The notes: a model not told the origin generated them from the sequence alone. A DNA stretch of 64,000 nucleotides from Comamonas suwonensis (GCF_012844455.2 NZ_JABBCQ020000002.1:248001-312000); one strand, 5' to 3'. Shown: positions 44,792 to 54,048, counted from the first letter of the stretch. Translations and numbers: made by a program.

Positions 44792-45526
44792 CTACACACG
44801 CTGGGCAGCCGTCATGCCTGCGCCGGTAACCCGGCGGCCATGCTCACTTTGGTCATCACGGCCCATGCGCTGACGATATTTCTGGTTGGCATAGACCTCA
44901 GCGCCCTTATCAACGTCGACGATCATGATGCTGGATGTGCTTTGCTCAACCGCTTGAAACAGCACATTCAGCTGACGCTTGTGCTGCTCAAGCGCAATCA
45001 AAGACGACTTCAACTCACTCAGGTGGCGCTTATAGCCCTGCACCATCAGCCAGGTGATGCCCAGCAAGAACAGCATGACATACGTGATCGATAGCACCTG
45101 CTCCCAGCGGGCATGCCCGTTATAGGCCAGCATCAGACCCAGCAGCATGACGCCAATGCCCGCCAGGCTCGCTTCAACAATGCCCAGCGTCCATGCCGCG
45201 AACACCACCAGCACGGTAAGAATCAGCACACTGACCGTCGGCTGAAACACCGTAATCCAAGCCAGAAAGGTCGTCAGAGCCAGCGCTCCGCTCACCAGGC
45301 AGCGCGCGCCCCAGCGCCAATAGCCACGCCAGGTCAGCAGCAAGGTGACTGCCGCAATGGCCGTGGCAATCGGCCCAGCCCAAACTCGCGCATGGCCAGG
45401 GTCCGCAAAAAGAGTGGCAAGCCAGCCCATGGAGCAATACCAGAGACTGACTAGCACCCCCCCCGCCCGGGCATAAGCCAAAGAAGGCGAATTGGCTTTT
45501 TCTATGGATGGCTCAAGTGTGAACAT
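44792..45526 (-). CDS. N-terminal fragment: membrane sensor plus half PAS
   Basis: 244 residues up to the amber codon. There are about six hydrophobic helices (from 'AGGVLVSLWYCSMGWLATLF' to 'YVMLFLLGITWLMVQGY'), a short coiled stretch ('LKSSLIALEQHKRQLNVLFQAVEQS') and the first half of a PAS domain. If it is made alone it would have no output domain. Confidence 0.7.
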   Translation of the reverse strand: MFTLEPSIEKANSPSLAYARAGGVLVSLWYCSMGWLATLFADPGHARVWAGPIATAIAAVTLLLTWRGYWRWGARCLVSGALALTTFLAWITVFQPTVSVLILTVLVVFAAWTLGIVEASLAGIGVMLLGLMLAYNGHARWEQVLSITYVMLFLLGITWLMVQGYKRHLSELKSSLIALEQHKRQLNVLFQAVEQSTSSIMIVDVDKGAEVYANQKYRQRMGRDDQSEHGRRVTGAGMTAAQRV

Positions 45527-45600
45527 CTTGTTTTAGCTATCAACATTTTCATGGGAATAGTTTTAAACAAAATTCATGCTTGAGCACGTAGGCAAAAGTG

Positions 45601-46551
45601 CTAGGTCAAACGTGCTTTACGCCCTTTTTTGCGTGCCAGCGCAGCAGCATCCTTCTTGGCCTGGCGTTCCGCATCCTTGAGCTGACCCGCAGCCAGCCAG
45701 ACTTCAAACTCTGCAGGCGTTTCCAGCGTGATGCGGCCAATGGTCACGTCGCGGAAGTCGGTCAGAACCAGCTCGGCCGCTTTTTGCAGGTTCACACGGC
45801 CACCGCTCATCACCGCGCCGCGCTTTTTGCCAATCAGGGTCAGCAACTCATCGTCGTGAAGCGCTGCAATTTCTTCGTCATTCAGGCCCAGCTTGTAACG
45901 GGCGGCCAGCATACCGGCGTAGTTTTTCTGCAGATACAGCAGCAGCTCCAGTACCACCAGCTCTTCATCGTAGGCATTGCGACCCACGGCACCGCTGGCG
46001 GCCAGGTTGAAGCCGCTTTTCTCGACGATGATGCGCGGCCACAACATGCCGGGCGTATCCCACAGGTAAAAGTCATCGGCCAGCACAATGCGCTGCTCCA
46101 GCTTGGTCACGCCGGCCTCGTTGCCGGTCTTGGCCTGGGTCTTGCCGCTCATGGAGTTGATCAGCGTGGACTTTCCCACGTTGGGCACGCCACAGATCAG
46201 CACGCGCATGGGCTTGGCCAGACCGCCGCGTGTGGGTGCCAGCAGCTTGCACTGCTCGATCAGGCGCTTGGTGGGGGCCGGCTCAGAGGCATCAAGCCCG
46301 ATGGCACGCGTTTCGCTCTGAGCGTTGTACCAGTCAATCCAGGCCTTGGTCTGGGTGGGATCGGCCATATCCTGCTTGTTCAGAATCTTCAGGCGCGGCT
46401 TGTGGCCTGTCATTTCCTGCAGCAGAGGGTTGGCACTGGAGCCCGGCAAGCGCGCATCCAGAACCTCGATGACCACATCAATATCCTTGACGCGCTCCAT
46501 GATGGCCTGACGCGTCAAATGCATGTGACCGGGGAACCATTGGATGGCCAT
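45601..46551 (-). CDS. ylqF: Ribosome biogenesis GTPase YlqF (RbgA)
   Basis: A 316-residue circularly permuted GTPase that helps late 50S assembly. The N terminus 'IQWFPGHMHLTRQAI' is the family mark; the order of G motifs is permuted: 'LNKQD' (G4) first, then the P-loop '[15 protein letters not shown]', then 'DTPGMLWP' (G3). The C-terminal helical RNA-binding domain ends in a basic tail (ARKKGRKARLT). Length agrees with family members (about 280-320). Confidence 0.95.
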   Translation of the reverse strand: MAIQWFPGHMHLTRQAIMERVKDIDVVIEVLDARLPGSSANPLLQEMTGHKPRLKILNKQDMADPTQTKAWIDWYNAQSETRAIGLDASEPAPTKRLIEQCKLLAPTRGGLAKPMRVLICGVPNVGKSTLINSMSGKTQAKTGNEAGVTKLEQRIVLADDFYLWDTPGMLWPRIIVEKSGFNLAASGAVGRNAYDEELVVLELLLYLQKNYAGMLAARYKLGLNDEEIAALHDDELLTLIGKKRGAVMSGGRVNLQKAAELVLTDFRDVTIGRITLETPAEFEVWLAAGQLKDAERQAKKDAAALARKKGRKARLT

Positions 46552-46704
46552 AAGCAGAGATCTTTCTTTATGGTGGGCGTCAGGAACAAGAGTCGGCGCG
46601 CCGCCGCGGCGGGTCGCCTGATTTGCGCAAACACCCTTTTATGTCAGTGAATTCAGGCGCGCAAGGATAATCTCCTCCTGCTTTTCTGACCTGCCTGCTC
46701 GCTT

Positions 46705-46929
46705 ATGCCCCTGCCCTCCGCCCCCCAAAAATCCAAAGCCCGCAACGAAATTCTGATCAAGGGTCTGACGATTGCATTGATCGGCATCATTATTTTGCTG
46801 GCCCCTGTCTTCAAGCCCGAAAGCGGCATTGCCCAGTTGTTTGCCCAGTCGCATATCGTGGGCTGGTTTGCGCTGGTGCTGGGCCTGGCCTTTATCGGTC
46901 AGCATCTGTGGGTGCGCTTCAAAAAGTGA
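46705..46929 (+). CDS. Small two-helix membrane protein
   Basis: A 74-residue protein of unknown function: a basic start (APQKSKARNEILIKG), two membrane helices ('LTIALIGIIILLAPVF' and 'IVGWFALVLGLAFIGQHLWV') and a basic end (RFKK). Its stop overlaps the GTG start of the next gene (GTGA), so the two are translationally coupled. Confidence 0.75.
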   Translation: MPLPSAPQKSKARNEILIKGLTIALIGIIILLAPVFKPESGIAQLFAQSHIVGWFALVLGLAFIGQHLWVRFKK

Positions 46930-47144
46930 GCACCGAGGCTTTGCTTCAGCCTCTGAGCCAGGCCCGCAGCCAGATTGCGCTCTGGCAAGGCCGGGCAACC
47001 CAGGCAGCCGTCACATTGCGCAAGCCGCCGCCAGAGCCCACAAGCTGCTGCGGGCGCGGCTGCAACGGCTGTGTGTGGGAAGGTTATTACGGCGCTCTAG
47101 GCTTCTGGCTGGAAGATGCGGCCGAGGCCCTGGCCGCCGTCTGA
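46926..47144 (+). CDS. Oxidoreductase-like domain protein
   Basis: A 72-residue protein with the short cysteine-rich domain 'PPPEPTSCCGRGCNGCVWEGYYGAL', which matches the 'oxidoreductase-like, N-terminal' family seen in bacteria and in eukaryotic mitochondrial proteins. Four cysteines (CC-x3-C-x2-C) suggest metal or cluster binding. Start is GTG 46926, overlapping the previous stop. Function unknown. Confidence 0.78.
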   Translation: MSTEALLQPLSQARSQIALWQGRATQAAVTLRKPPPEPTSCCGRGCNGCVWEGYYGALGFWLEDAAEALAAV

Positions 47145-47160
47145 GCCCTGACTCATCAAA

Positions 47161-48801
47161 TCAAGCTATTTCAGGCTGCAGCCCAAGCAGAGCGTGCGCT
47201 TGACCATCATTTTTCGTAGCACCTGAAACGCATTCCAGACGCGCCAGATCATCGATGCGAAAGCGTCCGGCTCCCGCCTCCAGTCTTTGTGCCTGATGGA
47301 ATAGCTCGCGCGCAGCGGCGCTGGACTCGGCCACCAGGCCGGCATTCTGGCTGGTCATGTGATCGAGCGCCTGCACGGCATCGCTGATCTGGGCGATGCC
47401 CTGATTCTGGGCCTGTGCCGCCTCGGTGATCGACGCAATCAGGCCACTGACGGTACGCACATCGCGCACGATATGCTCCATGCGCTGGCCGGCCTGCAGC
47501 GCCAGCGACTGACCAGACTTCATCTGCTTGGTGGAGTTCTCCATGAGCTGGCGGATCTGCTTGGCCGCCTCGCTGCTGCGCTGGGCCAGCTCCCGCACCT
47601 CGGCCGCCACCACGGCAAAGCCACGGCCTTGCGATCCGGCACGTGCGGCCTCTACGGCTGCGTTCAGCGCCAGGATATTGGTCTGAAAGGCGATACCGTC
47701 AATCACGCCCACAATCGCCGCCACCTGCTGGCTGCTGTGCGCCATGTGCTCCATATTGCGCACCACTTCCTGCACCACACTGCCGCCGCTGGCTGCGGCT
47801 TCGGCTGCGCTGCGTGCGCTCTGATCGGCATGCCGGGCGCTGTCGGCCGCATGCGTGACCAGGGTGACCATGTTCTCAATGCTGCTGACCGTGGCCTTGA
47901 GCTGCACCGCCGCATGGGCGGTACGGTCCGACAGGTCGCTGTTGTCCTGCGCCATCTGGCTGGATGCAGCCGCTACGGCTTCCACCCCGCCCTGCACCTC
48001 GCCCACCAGTCCGCGCAGCTGCTGGGTCATCTGCGCCAAGGCCTGCATGAGCTGGCCCAGTTCATCCCTGCGGACACTTTGCGGTGCATAGCTCAAATCT
48101 CCCGCCGCAATGGTCTGCGCCAGCTGCACGGCCTCACCCAAGGGCGTGGTGATGGAACGGATCGTCGCCAGCGACAGCAGAGCGCCTAGCAACCCCACGC
48201 ACAGACCCACGCCTGCAGCCATACGCTTGGCAATGGCACTTTGCGCGCGGCCCTGCTGCTCGGCATTCAGGCGCTGCTGCTGCTGGGCGGCGATGAAGGC
48301 ATCTTGTGCCTGCACATAGCGCTTAGCCGCAGGTATCAGCTGCTCGTCCACCAGTTTCTGTGCTTCCCAGGCCTTGCCCAGATCGCGTGCCTGATAGGCC
48401 TGTTCATAAATCCCCAGCACAGCCTTGCGCTCCTGCTCCACCGTGGCGAGTCCGTCGCGGTCCAGCGCGGTCTGGGCATCGGCCTGCACCTGCTGCTGCA
48501 AGCCGCTGGCCTGCGCCATCAGTCCCCGAGCCTTTTGCGAGAGCTGGGCAATCAAATGCTCTTCCGACGAAAGCACGCTGGCCAGGGCCGCCTCTACGCT
48601 TTGCAGCGTCAGGGCCTGCCAGCGCAGGGCCAGGTTGATGCGCTTGTCCGTGGCCTGCACGGCGGCGCTGACACGCTGCTCCACATTCTGCAAATAGCCA
48701 AACAACCCACCCGCCACCAGCACGCTGCACAGCAGCAGGCCCACAAACAAGGCCCACATCTTGTGCGCCACGGAAAGATTCTGGAAATTTTTCAAAGACA
48801 T
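47161..48801 (-). CDS. Methyl-accepting chemotaxis protein
   Basis: A 546-residue chemoreceptor. Helix 1 is about residues 15-37, a four-helix periplasmic sensor follows (about 40-190, Gln/Ala-rich), then helix 2 (about 192-212), HAMP, and a long signalling coiled coil with the hairpin tip '[22 protein letters not shown]'. The C terminus (LLGLQPEIA) lacks the NWETF-type tether for CheR/CheB. The ligand cannot be read from the sequence. It is convergent with the oxidoreductase-like gene. Confidence 0.93.
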   Translation of the reverse strand: MSLKNFQNLSVAHKMWALFVGLLLCSVLVAGGLFGYLQNVEQRVSAAVQATDKRINLALRWQALTLQSVEAALASVLSSEEHLIAQLSQKARGLMAQASGLQQQVQADAQTALDRDGLATVEQERKAVLGIYEQAYQARDLGKAWEAQKLVDEQLIPAAKRYVQAQDAFIAAQQQQRLNAEQQGRAQSAIAKRMAAGVGLCVGLLGALLSLATIRSITTPLGEAVQLAQTIAAGDLSYAPQSVRRDELGQLMQALAQMTQQLRGLVGEVQGGVEAVAAASSQMAQDNSDLSDRTAHAAVQLKATVSSIENMVTLVTHAADSARHADQSARSAAEAAASGGSVVQEVVRNMEHMAHSSQQVAAIVGVIDGIAFQTNILALNAAVEAARAGSQGRGFAVVAAEVRELAQRSSEAAKQIRQLMENSTKQMKSGQSLALQAGQRMEHIVRDVRTVSGLIASITEAAQAQNQGIAQISDAVQALDHMTSQNAGLVAESSAAARELFHQAQRLEAGAGRFRIDDLARLECVSGATKNDGQAHALLGLQPEIA

Positions 48802-48903
48802 GCCATATCGCTCATCAAACGCGGGAGCGTGTCGCTACCCGTCGATGGTTACGATATGAAACACAGATGACATCGCGATGACACGGCCGCGCCATCCATA
48901 CAG

Positions 48904-48939
48904 AAAAAGCGCCTGCAACCCAGAGACTGCAAGCGCTTT
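48904..48939 (-). terminator. Intrinsic terminator of gshA
   Basis: On the minus strand AAAGCGCTTGCA pairs with TGCAGGCGCTTT (one G-T pair) around a ten-base loop, then T5. It lies 19 bases after the gshA stop. Confidence 0.82.
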
Positions 48940-48958
48940 CTGCTATCGATTGAATGGA

Positions 48959-50485
48959 TCAGCGCAGGCTGGCCGGGTCCATATAGCGCTGGCGCCACTC
49001 TTCAAAAGTCAGCGTGTCGGCAGCTTCAATGCGCTGCTGCGCGGCCACAGACTCTGCGCTCATCTGTTCAAAGCGTGCCTGCTGCTCAGCCGTCCAGGGC
49101 ATGGCCAGCAAGGTATCGCGCGCCTTGGCGGACTGGGTGGTCATGAACTCGATAAAGCGGCTGTCGTAGCCATCCACCAGCTCTTGCAGCACATGGGCCG
49201 AAGGCGTGGTCTGCGCGTTCTGCACACGGGCCAGCGCCTGCTCCAGCGCTGCGCTGTAATCACCGCTGTTGTGGGCCGCATCCAGCGCCTGTGCATAAGG
49301 GCGGCATTGCTGCAGCACTTCAAGTGCCCAGTCGGTCAGCCGCACCTGCTGGCCATTGCGCTCCAGCGTCAGACCTGGCTCACGGCCTTGCTCGGCGGCC
49401 AGATGCTGGTTGTGCTTGAGGGCATCAATCTCCTGCGGCGTATCCTGAGGGCTGTCTGTGTGCAGGCAGTGCAGCAAGAAGACGTCAATCATGCGCATGG
49501 TGGCCGGGGCAATGCCCACGGTTTCATACGGGTCGATGTCCATCAGGCGCACTTCCACATACTCCACGCCGCGCTCACGCAGGGCATGCAGCGGGCGCTC
49601 GCCGCTTTTCACGGTACGCTTGGGGCGAATGGTTCCGTAGAACTCGTTTTCGATCTGCAGCAGGCCGGTGCCCAGCTGGTTGTAGTCGCCACCGGGGTTG
49701 CGTACGCCCAGTTGCTCATAAGCCGCGTAAGGGCGGGTCAGCGCTTCGTGAAGCGAATCGGCATAGCCTTCCAGCCCGTTGTAGCTGACGCAGATGGTGG
49801 ACTGGGCATCGCTCTGATAGCCCAGTCGCCCCATGCGCAGCGATGTGGCATAGGGCAGATACAGCGCGTCCTTGCCATCGCCGAGCGGCTGCAGGCGGTG
49901 CTCGCGCCCTTCCACAAAGCTGGGGCACAGCGCAGGCGATGCACCATACAGGTACAGCAGCACAAAGGCATTGCGACGGAAGTTGCGAATCAGCGCAAAA
50001 TACTGATCGCTAGTCACACCGGGCAGCGACCAGTTGTAGTGAATGCCGGAAATGGTCTGCATGCGGCGGCCATAGCGGTGACCCAGACCCATGCGGTACA
50101 CGCTCTTGGAGCGGCCCGAGTGCGAGCTGCCGTAGCGGCCCAGGGGAATGGTTTCATCCGTGGGCAAGCGGCAGGGCATGCTGGAGTTCCACATCAGCTC
50201 ACCGCTCTCGCTCAAATTGCGCAGCACAAACTGGTGGACTTCGGTCAGCTCATCCAGACACTCCTGCACGCCCAGACGCGCGCCGGTAATGAGTTCAAGC
50301 TGCGACTCGCTGTAATCGGTGGTGATGTGGGGGTGCGTGAGAGCCGAGCCCAGCTCGGCCGGGTGCGGCGTCAGGGCCAGCGAGCCTGTGCCCAGTGCCC
50401 GCAATCCCTCTTTCTCGATACCGCGACGAATGCCCAGCAGCCGCTCGGCTGAAGGCATGTCCACGGTGGCCTGCGATGTCTTCAT
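48959..50485 (-). CDS. gshA: Glutamate-cysteine ligase
   Basis: A 508-residue enzyme for the first step of glutathione synthesis. 'LLGIRRGIEKEGLRALG' is the start of the E. coli-type (class 1) family; 'TTDYSESQLELITG', 'GLGHRYGRRMQTISGIHYNWSLP' and 'VRLMDIDPYETVGI' hold substrate and metal residues. Length matches (E. coli 518). It has its own terminator and a long upstream gap, so it is probably a single-gene unit. Confidence 0.96.
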   Translation of the reverse strand: MKTSQATVDMPSAERLLGIRRGIEKEGLRALGTGSLALTPHPAELGSALTHPHITTDYSESQLELITGARLGVQECLDELTEVHQFVLRNLSESGELMWNSSMPCRLPTDETIPLGRYGSSHSGRSKSVYRMGLGHRYGRRMQTISGIHYNWSLPGVTSDQYFALIRNFRRNAFVLLYLYGASPALCPSFVEGREHRLQPLGDGKDALYLPYATSLRMGRLGYQSDAQSTICVSYNGLEGYADSLHEALTRPYAAYEQLGVRNPGGDYNQLGTGLLQIENEFYGTIRPKRTVKSGERPLHALRERGVEYVEVRLMDIDPYETVGIAPATMRMIDVFLLHCLHTDSPQDTPQEIDALKHNQHLAAEQGREPGLTLERNGQQVRLTDWALEVLQQCRPYAQALDAAHNSGDYSAALEQALARVQNAQTTPSAHVLQELVDGYDSRFIEFMTTQSAKARDTLLAMPWTAEQQARFEQMSAESVAAQQRIEAADTLTFEEWRQRYMDPASLR

Positions 50486-50798
50486 TCTTGTTTACCTTAT
50501 TGGTGAAGACGCTGACGACAAACTTCGTCTGCCCAATCGCGCCCAGTCGGCGAATGATAGAGAAACCGGACCAAACGCGATGGCGGCTGGCCGCTTAACC
50601 ACGTTTTTCGGCCTGTTGAAGCGCATAAAGCATGCGCACGAGCCAGAAAATTGTCAGTTTAATCAGCAACAAAAAGAGAGCACCTGCTCACTCCCACACA
50701 GAAAAAGCCCTCACAAGAGGGCTTTTTTCAGCTGTGCTAATCGACTATTGATGCACTTCTTACACCGCCAAAGCACGAGCAGATCAGTACAAACCGGC
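50486..50798. other. Gap between gshA and the SDR gene
   Basis: This 313-base gap holds the terminator at 50702-50728 and presumably the gshA promoter. No gene or repeat copy was recognised. Confidence 0.45.
50702..50728. terminator. Intrinsic terminator of the SDR gene
   Basis: AAAAAGCCCTC-acaa-GAGGGCTTTTTT: an 11-bp stem with T-runs on both strands, about 70 bases beyond the SDR gene end. Confidence 0.93.
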
Positions 50799-51710
50799 TC
50801 AATGGCCGTGCGCCTTCATGGCCTTGCCCACTTCAACCTGCCCCTGCACAGCGCCACTGCCCGGCACTTGCTGGCCCTCGCTGGCCGTGACTTCAGCCAG
50901 ACGCGTAGCCAGCTCATCGGGCACCTGATCGCCCATGCCCAGGTAGACACCTTCGGTCATGGTGATATGCGCAGCCTCAAACCCACCCGCACCGGCGCAG
51001 AGAATGGTGCGCGTGGGGGCAGTTTCATGGGCCAGCACCAGCATGGCGGGTACCACGGCTTCGGGCTTCAGGGCCTCAAGCACGGGCTCAGGCAGCAGGC
51101 CCGCCGTCATGCGCGTGGCCGCCGTGGGCGCCAATGCATTGACGCGGATATTGCTCTTGGCGCCTTCAATGGCCAGCGTCTGCATTAAGCCCACCTGCGC
51201 CAGCTTGGCCGCACCGTAGTTGGCCTGACCAAAATTGCCATACAGGCCCGTGGACGAGGTCGTCATCACGATGCGGCCATAGTTCTGCTCTTGCATATAC
51301 GGCCACACGGCCTTGCAGCAGTGGGCAGCGCCCATCAGGTGCACATCGACAACGAGGCGAAAGTCCGCCATGTCCATCTTGGCAAAGCTCTTGTCACGAA
51401 GAATGCCTGCGTTGTTGACCAGAATATCCACGCGGCCCCAGGCCGCGATGGCCTGTTTGACCATGGCCTGCACGGCGTCAAAGTCCGTCACCGATGCGGC
51501 ATTGGCAATCGCCTCGCCACCTGCGGCGCGAATTTCATCGACCACTTTTTGCGCGGCAGTCGCCGAGCCCCCCGAACCATCGACCGAGCCACCCAGATCG
51601 TTGACCAGCACTTTGGCACCGCGCCGGGCCAGCGCCAGCGCATGCAAACGCCCCAGACCACCACCCGCACCCGTCACGATAGCTACACGACCTTGAAAAT
51701 CCATTGCCAT
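50799..51710 (-). CDS. SDR oxidoreductase, 3-hydroxyacyl-CoA dehydrogenase-like
   Basis: A 303-residue short-chain dehydrogenase. The cofactor site is 'AIVTGAGGGLGRLHALALARRGAKVLVNDLGGS', with 'NNAGILRDKSFAKM', catalytic Ser in 'TTSSTGLYGNFGQANYGAAK' and the Tyr/Lys pair. This pattern is the peroxisomal multifunctional enzyme 2 (HSD17B4) type used in fatty acid or steroid side-chain oxidation. Residues 240-303 extend beyond the SDR core. ATG 51710 has AAGGAG nine bases upstream. Exact substrate unknown. Confidence 0.9.
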   Translation of the reverse strand: MAMDFQGRVAIVTGAGGGLGRLHALALARRGAKVLVNDLGGSVDGSGGSATAAQKVVDEIRAAGGEAIANAASVTDFDAVQAMVKQAIAAWGRVDILVNNAGILRDKSFAKMDMADFRLVVDVHLMGAAHCCKAVWPYMQEQNYGRIVMTTSSTGLYGNFGQANYGAAKLAQVGLMQTLAIEGAKSNIRVNALAPTAATRMTAGLLPEPVLEALKPEAVVPAMLVLAHETAPTRTILCAGAGGFEAAHITMTEGVYLGMGDQVPDELATRLAEVTASEGQQVPGSGAVQGQVEVGKAMKAHGH

Positions 51711-52266
51711 GATGTCTTGCTCCTTGCTCAAACCATTGCTTTTAGAGCTTCAATGTACGCGGGCATGTTGCAGCGCAACGTAGCGTTTGCGACTGCTTGC
51801 GGGTAAGTCAGGAGACTGCTATTTATTTCAGAGCTTCTTATGCCTGAATCACATGGCCTCCAGATAGAAAATCGATTGGGAATCATAAAAATCAGGAACA
51901 AGCAGCTTTCAAATAGATAGCAAAAGTGCTCTCTCACTCGCGCCAACCTTGTCCCCATTTTTCAGCAACAAGCCTGTGGACAAGCCTGAATAGCTTTGGC
52001 AATAAAGGCTCAAACCCTTGATCTGGATAATCTTTTTTATATCGCCTATTTTTTAATCAATTTTTTCCACCCAAGCGCTACTTATCCCATCCTGCGCTGA
52101 ACATCCTTGTGAACAACTGAACCTTCCACAGGGATAAGTCACACAAGTCATTGATTTCAAACAACTTGCAAATATCTGATTAAAAAACAGGCAATCCATC
52201 ACCACCCCACGGCCTTGGCAAACCGGCTACAAACACGGGTTTTGCATAGTCCGATTTCTCAACCCC
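51711..52266. other. Long AT-rich gene-free stretch with repeat and DnaA-box-like sites
   Basis: About 555 bases without a gene. It has an interspersed repeat copy (51889-51920), TGTGGACAA (51975-51983) and TGTGAACAA (52108-52116), both complements of TTGTNCACA, and between them a very T-rich tract (52030-52067). It must hold the promoters of the divergent SDR and ferredoxin genes. No replication gene is nearby. Confidence 0.45.
51889..51920 (-). repeat. Interspersed repeat copy
   Basis: ATCAGGAACAAGCAGCTTTCAAATAGATAG; shares ATCAGGnnCAAGCAGCT and a distal GATAG at equal spacing with the copy at 62931-62960. Confidence 0.55.
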
Positions 52267-52566
52267 ATGTCCAACGACTCTCCTTTCGCCCCACCCTTCT
52301 TTATTGCCAAGTGCGAGCCCAGCGGGCAGCAGGTCGACGCATGGGCTGACCAGTCCCTGCTGGACTCTCTGGAAGGCGGCGGCGTGGACTGGCCCAGCTC
52401 CTGTCGCAACGGTACTTGCCGCACCTGTCTGGGCCAGATGGTGTCGGGCAGTGTGCGCTATGACATTGAATGGCCGGGCCTGACACCCGAAGAGAAGGCC
52501 GAGGGCTATGTGCTGCCCTGTTGCGCTTTTCCTGAAAGCGATGTAGTGCTGATGGATGCCTCCTGA
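52267..52566 (+). CDS. 2Fe-2S ferredoxin-like protein
   Basis: A 99-residue plant-type ferredoxin domain. The cluster motif is 'SSCRNGTCRTCLGQM' (C-x4-C-x2-C) with the fourth cysteine in 'LPCCAFPESDVVL'. 'LLDSLEGGGVDWPSSC' matches the family. It is a stand-alone electron carrier; the partner is not visible here. A group of hairpins follows the stop. Confidence 0.9.
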   Translation: MSNDSPFAPPFFIAKCEPSGQQVDAWADQSLLDSLEGGGVDWPSSCRNGTCRTCLGQMVSGSVRYDIEWPGLTPEEKAEGYVLPCCAFPESDVVLMDAS

Positions 52567-52637
52567 GCCGCTTTGCGGCTTCCCCCATTGAAGGGGGACT
52601 GCAGTCTCGCCGCGAGGCAGCTGTTGCTTGCTGCCTC
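52566..52637 (+). repeat. Triple-hairpin cluster after the ferredoxin gene
   Basis: Three small stem-loops in a row: AGCCGC-ttt-GCGGCT (52566-52580), CCCCC-attgaa-GGGGG (52582-52597), GAGGCAGC-tgttgctt-GCTGCCTC (52614-52637). No T-run. The 'AGCCGCtttGCGGCTtCCCCC' part resembles a repeat I recall from other Comamonadaceae intergenic regions. Confidence 0.5.
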
Positions 52638-52909
52638 AACATTGGGTTATGTCCATTTCAGAGCCTGCTTGTACTACATCATGGTTTCATGGGGTAACTA
52701 CTGCACTGAAAGCTCGCACTGCAATAGAATGGATGTTTTCCGCAAGGCCTTGCCCTGCAGAAAGCGGCTTACCCGCTTCACACGTTCTTTGGAAGTCCTG
52801 CCATCGCCCCTCCTCTCTTAGGCGGCACTGGCAATGCCTCACTGGTGCGTGTCGTGCGCCAGCCCTGACTGCTTGCATCGCATCAAGATCACGTCCAAGA
52901 AGGCATTCC
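52638..52909 (+). promoter_or_regulatory. Leader region of ribBA
   Basis: Long leader before ribBA. I searched it for the conserved blocks of the FMN riboswitch and did not find them. A good ribosome-binding site (AGAAGG) lies six bases before ATG 52910. Confidence 0.4.
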
Positions 52910-54031
52910 ATGAACAGCTCCCTCCAACCCGTGCCCATCTCGCCCGTCGAAGACATCGTGGCGGAAATGCGCGCAGGCCGTATGGTCGTTCTCGTTGATG
53001 AGGAAGATCGTGAAAACGAAGGTGATCTGGTGCTGGCATCGGACCATGTCACGCCCGAAGCCATCAACTTCATGGCCCGTTTTGGCCGTGGCCTGATCTG
53101 CCTGACGCTGACCCGCGAGCGCTGCGAATTCTTGAAGCTGCCGCCCATGGCCGCGCGCAATGGCACGGTATACAGCACAGCCTTCACCATTTCCATTGAA
53201 GCCGCCGAAGGCGTGACCACCGGCATCTCCGCCGCTGACCGCGCCCGCACCATTCAAGTGGCCGTGGACAAGAACAGCCAGCCTACCGATCTGGTTCAGC
53301 CCGGCCACATATTCCCGCTGCAAGCCGTTGATGGCGGCGTGCTCATGCGCGCGGGTCACACCGAAGCCGGTTGCGACTTGGCCGCTCTGGCAGGCTGCTC
53401 GCCCTCCTCCGTGATCTGCGAGATCATGAAAGACGACGGCACCATGGCCCGTTTGCCCGATTTGCAGCTGTTCTGCGCCGAGCATGGCATCAAGATAGGC
53501 ACCATTGCCGACCTGATCGAATACCGCAGCCGCAATGAATCGCTGCTGCAAAAGGTGGGCAGCCGCCCCATGCAGACGGCCCACGGCGAGTTCATCGCCC
53601 ACGCCTTCCGCGACGTACCCAGCGGCTCCGTGCACCTGGCGCTGGTCAAGGGCGAATGGCAGACCAACAACACCGTACCCGTTCGCGTCCACGAGCCTCT
53701 GTCGGTGCTGGACGTACTGGAAGTGGGCCGCAACCAGCACTCATGGTGCCTAGATGAAAGCCTGAAATACATTGCCGACAACGGCCAGGGCGTGGCCGTG
53801 CTGCTCAACTGCAGCGAATCCGGCGACGAGTTGCTGACCCAGTTTGAAGGCAAGGCACGATCTGCCCAGGCCCCCGAACGCGGCCGCATGGACCTGCGCA
53901 CCTATGGTGTGGGCGCGCAGATTCTGCGCGAAGTCGGCGTGAGCAAGATGCAGCTGATGGGCCAACCCCGTCGCATGCCCAGCATGGCTGGCTACGGACT
54001 GGAAATCACCGGCTACATCCCCAAAGCATAA
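52910..54031 (+). CDS. ribBA: 3,4-dihydroxy-2-butanone 4-phosphate synthase with degenerate GTP cyclohydrolase II domain
   Basis: A 373-residue riboflavin enzyme. The RibB half (1-205) is intact: '[19 protein letters not shown]', '[15 protein letters not shown]' and '[16 protein letters not shown]'. The C-terminal half has the GTP cyclohydrolase II fold, but where active RibA reads RVHSECLTGD...CDCG, this has '[13 protein letters not shown]' and no zinc cysteines. So only RibB activity is expected, and a separate RibA is needed. ATG 52910 is chosen for its ribosome-binding site. ribH and nusB follow closely. Confidence 0.93.
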   Translation: MNSSLQPVPISPVEDIVAEMRAGRMVVLVDEEDRENEGDLVLASDHVTPEAINFMARFGRGLICLTLTRERCEFLKLPPMAARNGTVYSTAFTISIEAAEGVTTGISAADRARTIQVAVDKNSQPTDLVQPGHIFPLQAVDGGVLMRAGHTEAGCDLAALAGCSPSSVICEIMKDDGTMARLPDLQLFCAEHGIKIGTIADLIEYRSRNESLLQKVGSRPMQTAHGEFIAHAFRDVPSGSVHLALVKGEWQTNNTVPVRVHEPLSVLDVLEVGRNQHSWCLDESLKYIADNGQGVAVLLNCSESGDELLTQFEGKARSAQAPERGRMDLRTYGVGAQILREVGVSKMQLMGQPRRMPSMAGYGLEITGYIPKA

Positions 54032-54048
54032 GAGACGGAAAATACAAG

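Larger units (their letters stand above)
43187..45526 (-). pseudogene. Second PAS-GGDEF-EAL gene, interrupted by in-frame amber codon
   Basis: Two frames, 44792-45526 and 43187-44791, are in the same reading frame and joined by one TAG at 44792-44794. Read through, the product is about 779 residues with the layout of the downstream gene: membrane region, PAS, degenerate GGDEF, EAL. The stop falls within the PAS domain: 'EVYANQKYRQRMG' comes before it, 'VVYLVRENGATVIDEMRVAPV' after. The rest of the gene shows no decay, so the change is recent, a sequencing error, or read through. The gap to its paralogue is 57 bases. Confidence 0.8.

Noticed and set aside
51711-52266. Chromosomal replication origin
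   Set aside because: Only two good DnaA-box-like sites and no dnaA, dnaN, gyrB, parAB or gidA nearby.
52567-52909. FMN riboswitch in the ribBA leader
   Set aside because: Conserved blocks of the element (such as the AGGGTGAAATTCCC-type stretch) were not found; only unrelated hairpins are present.
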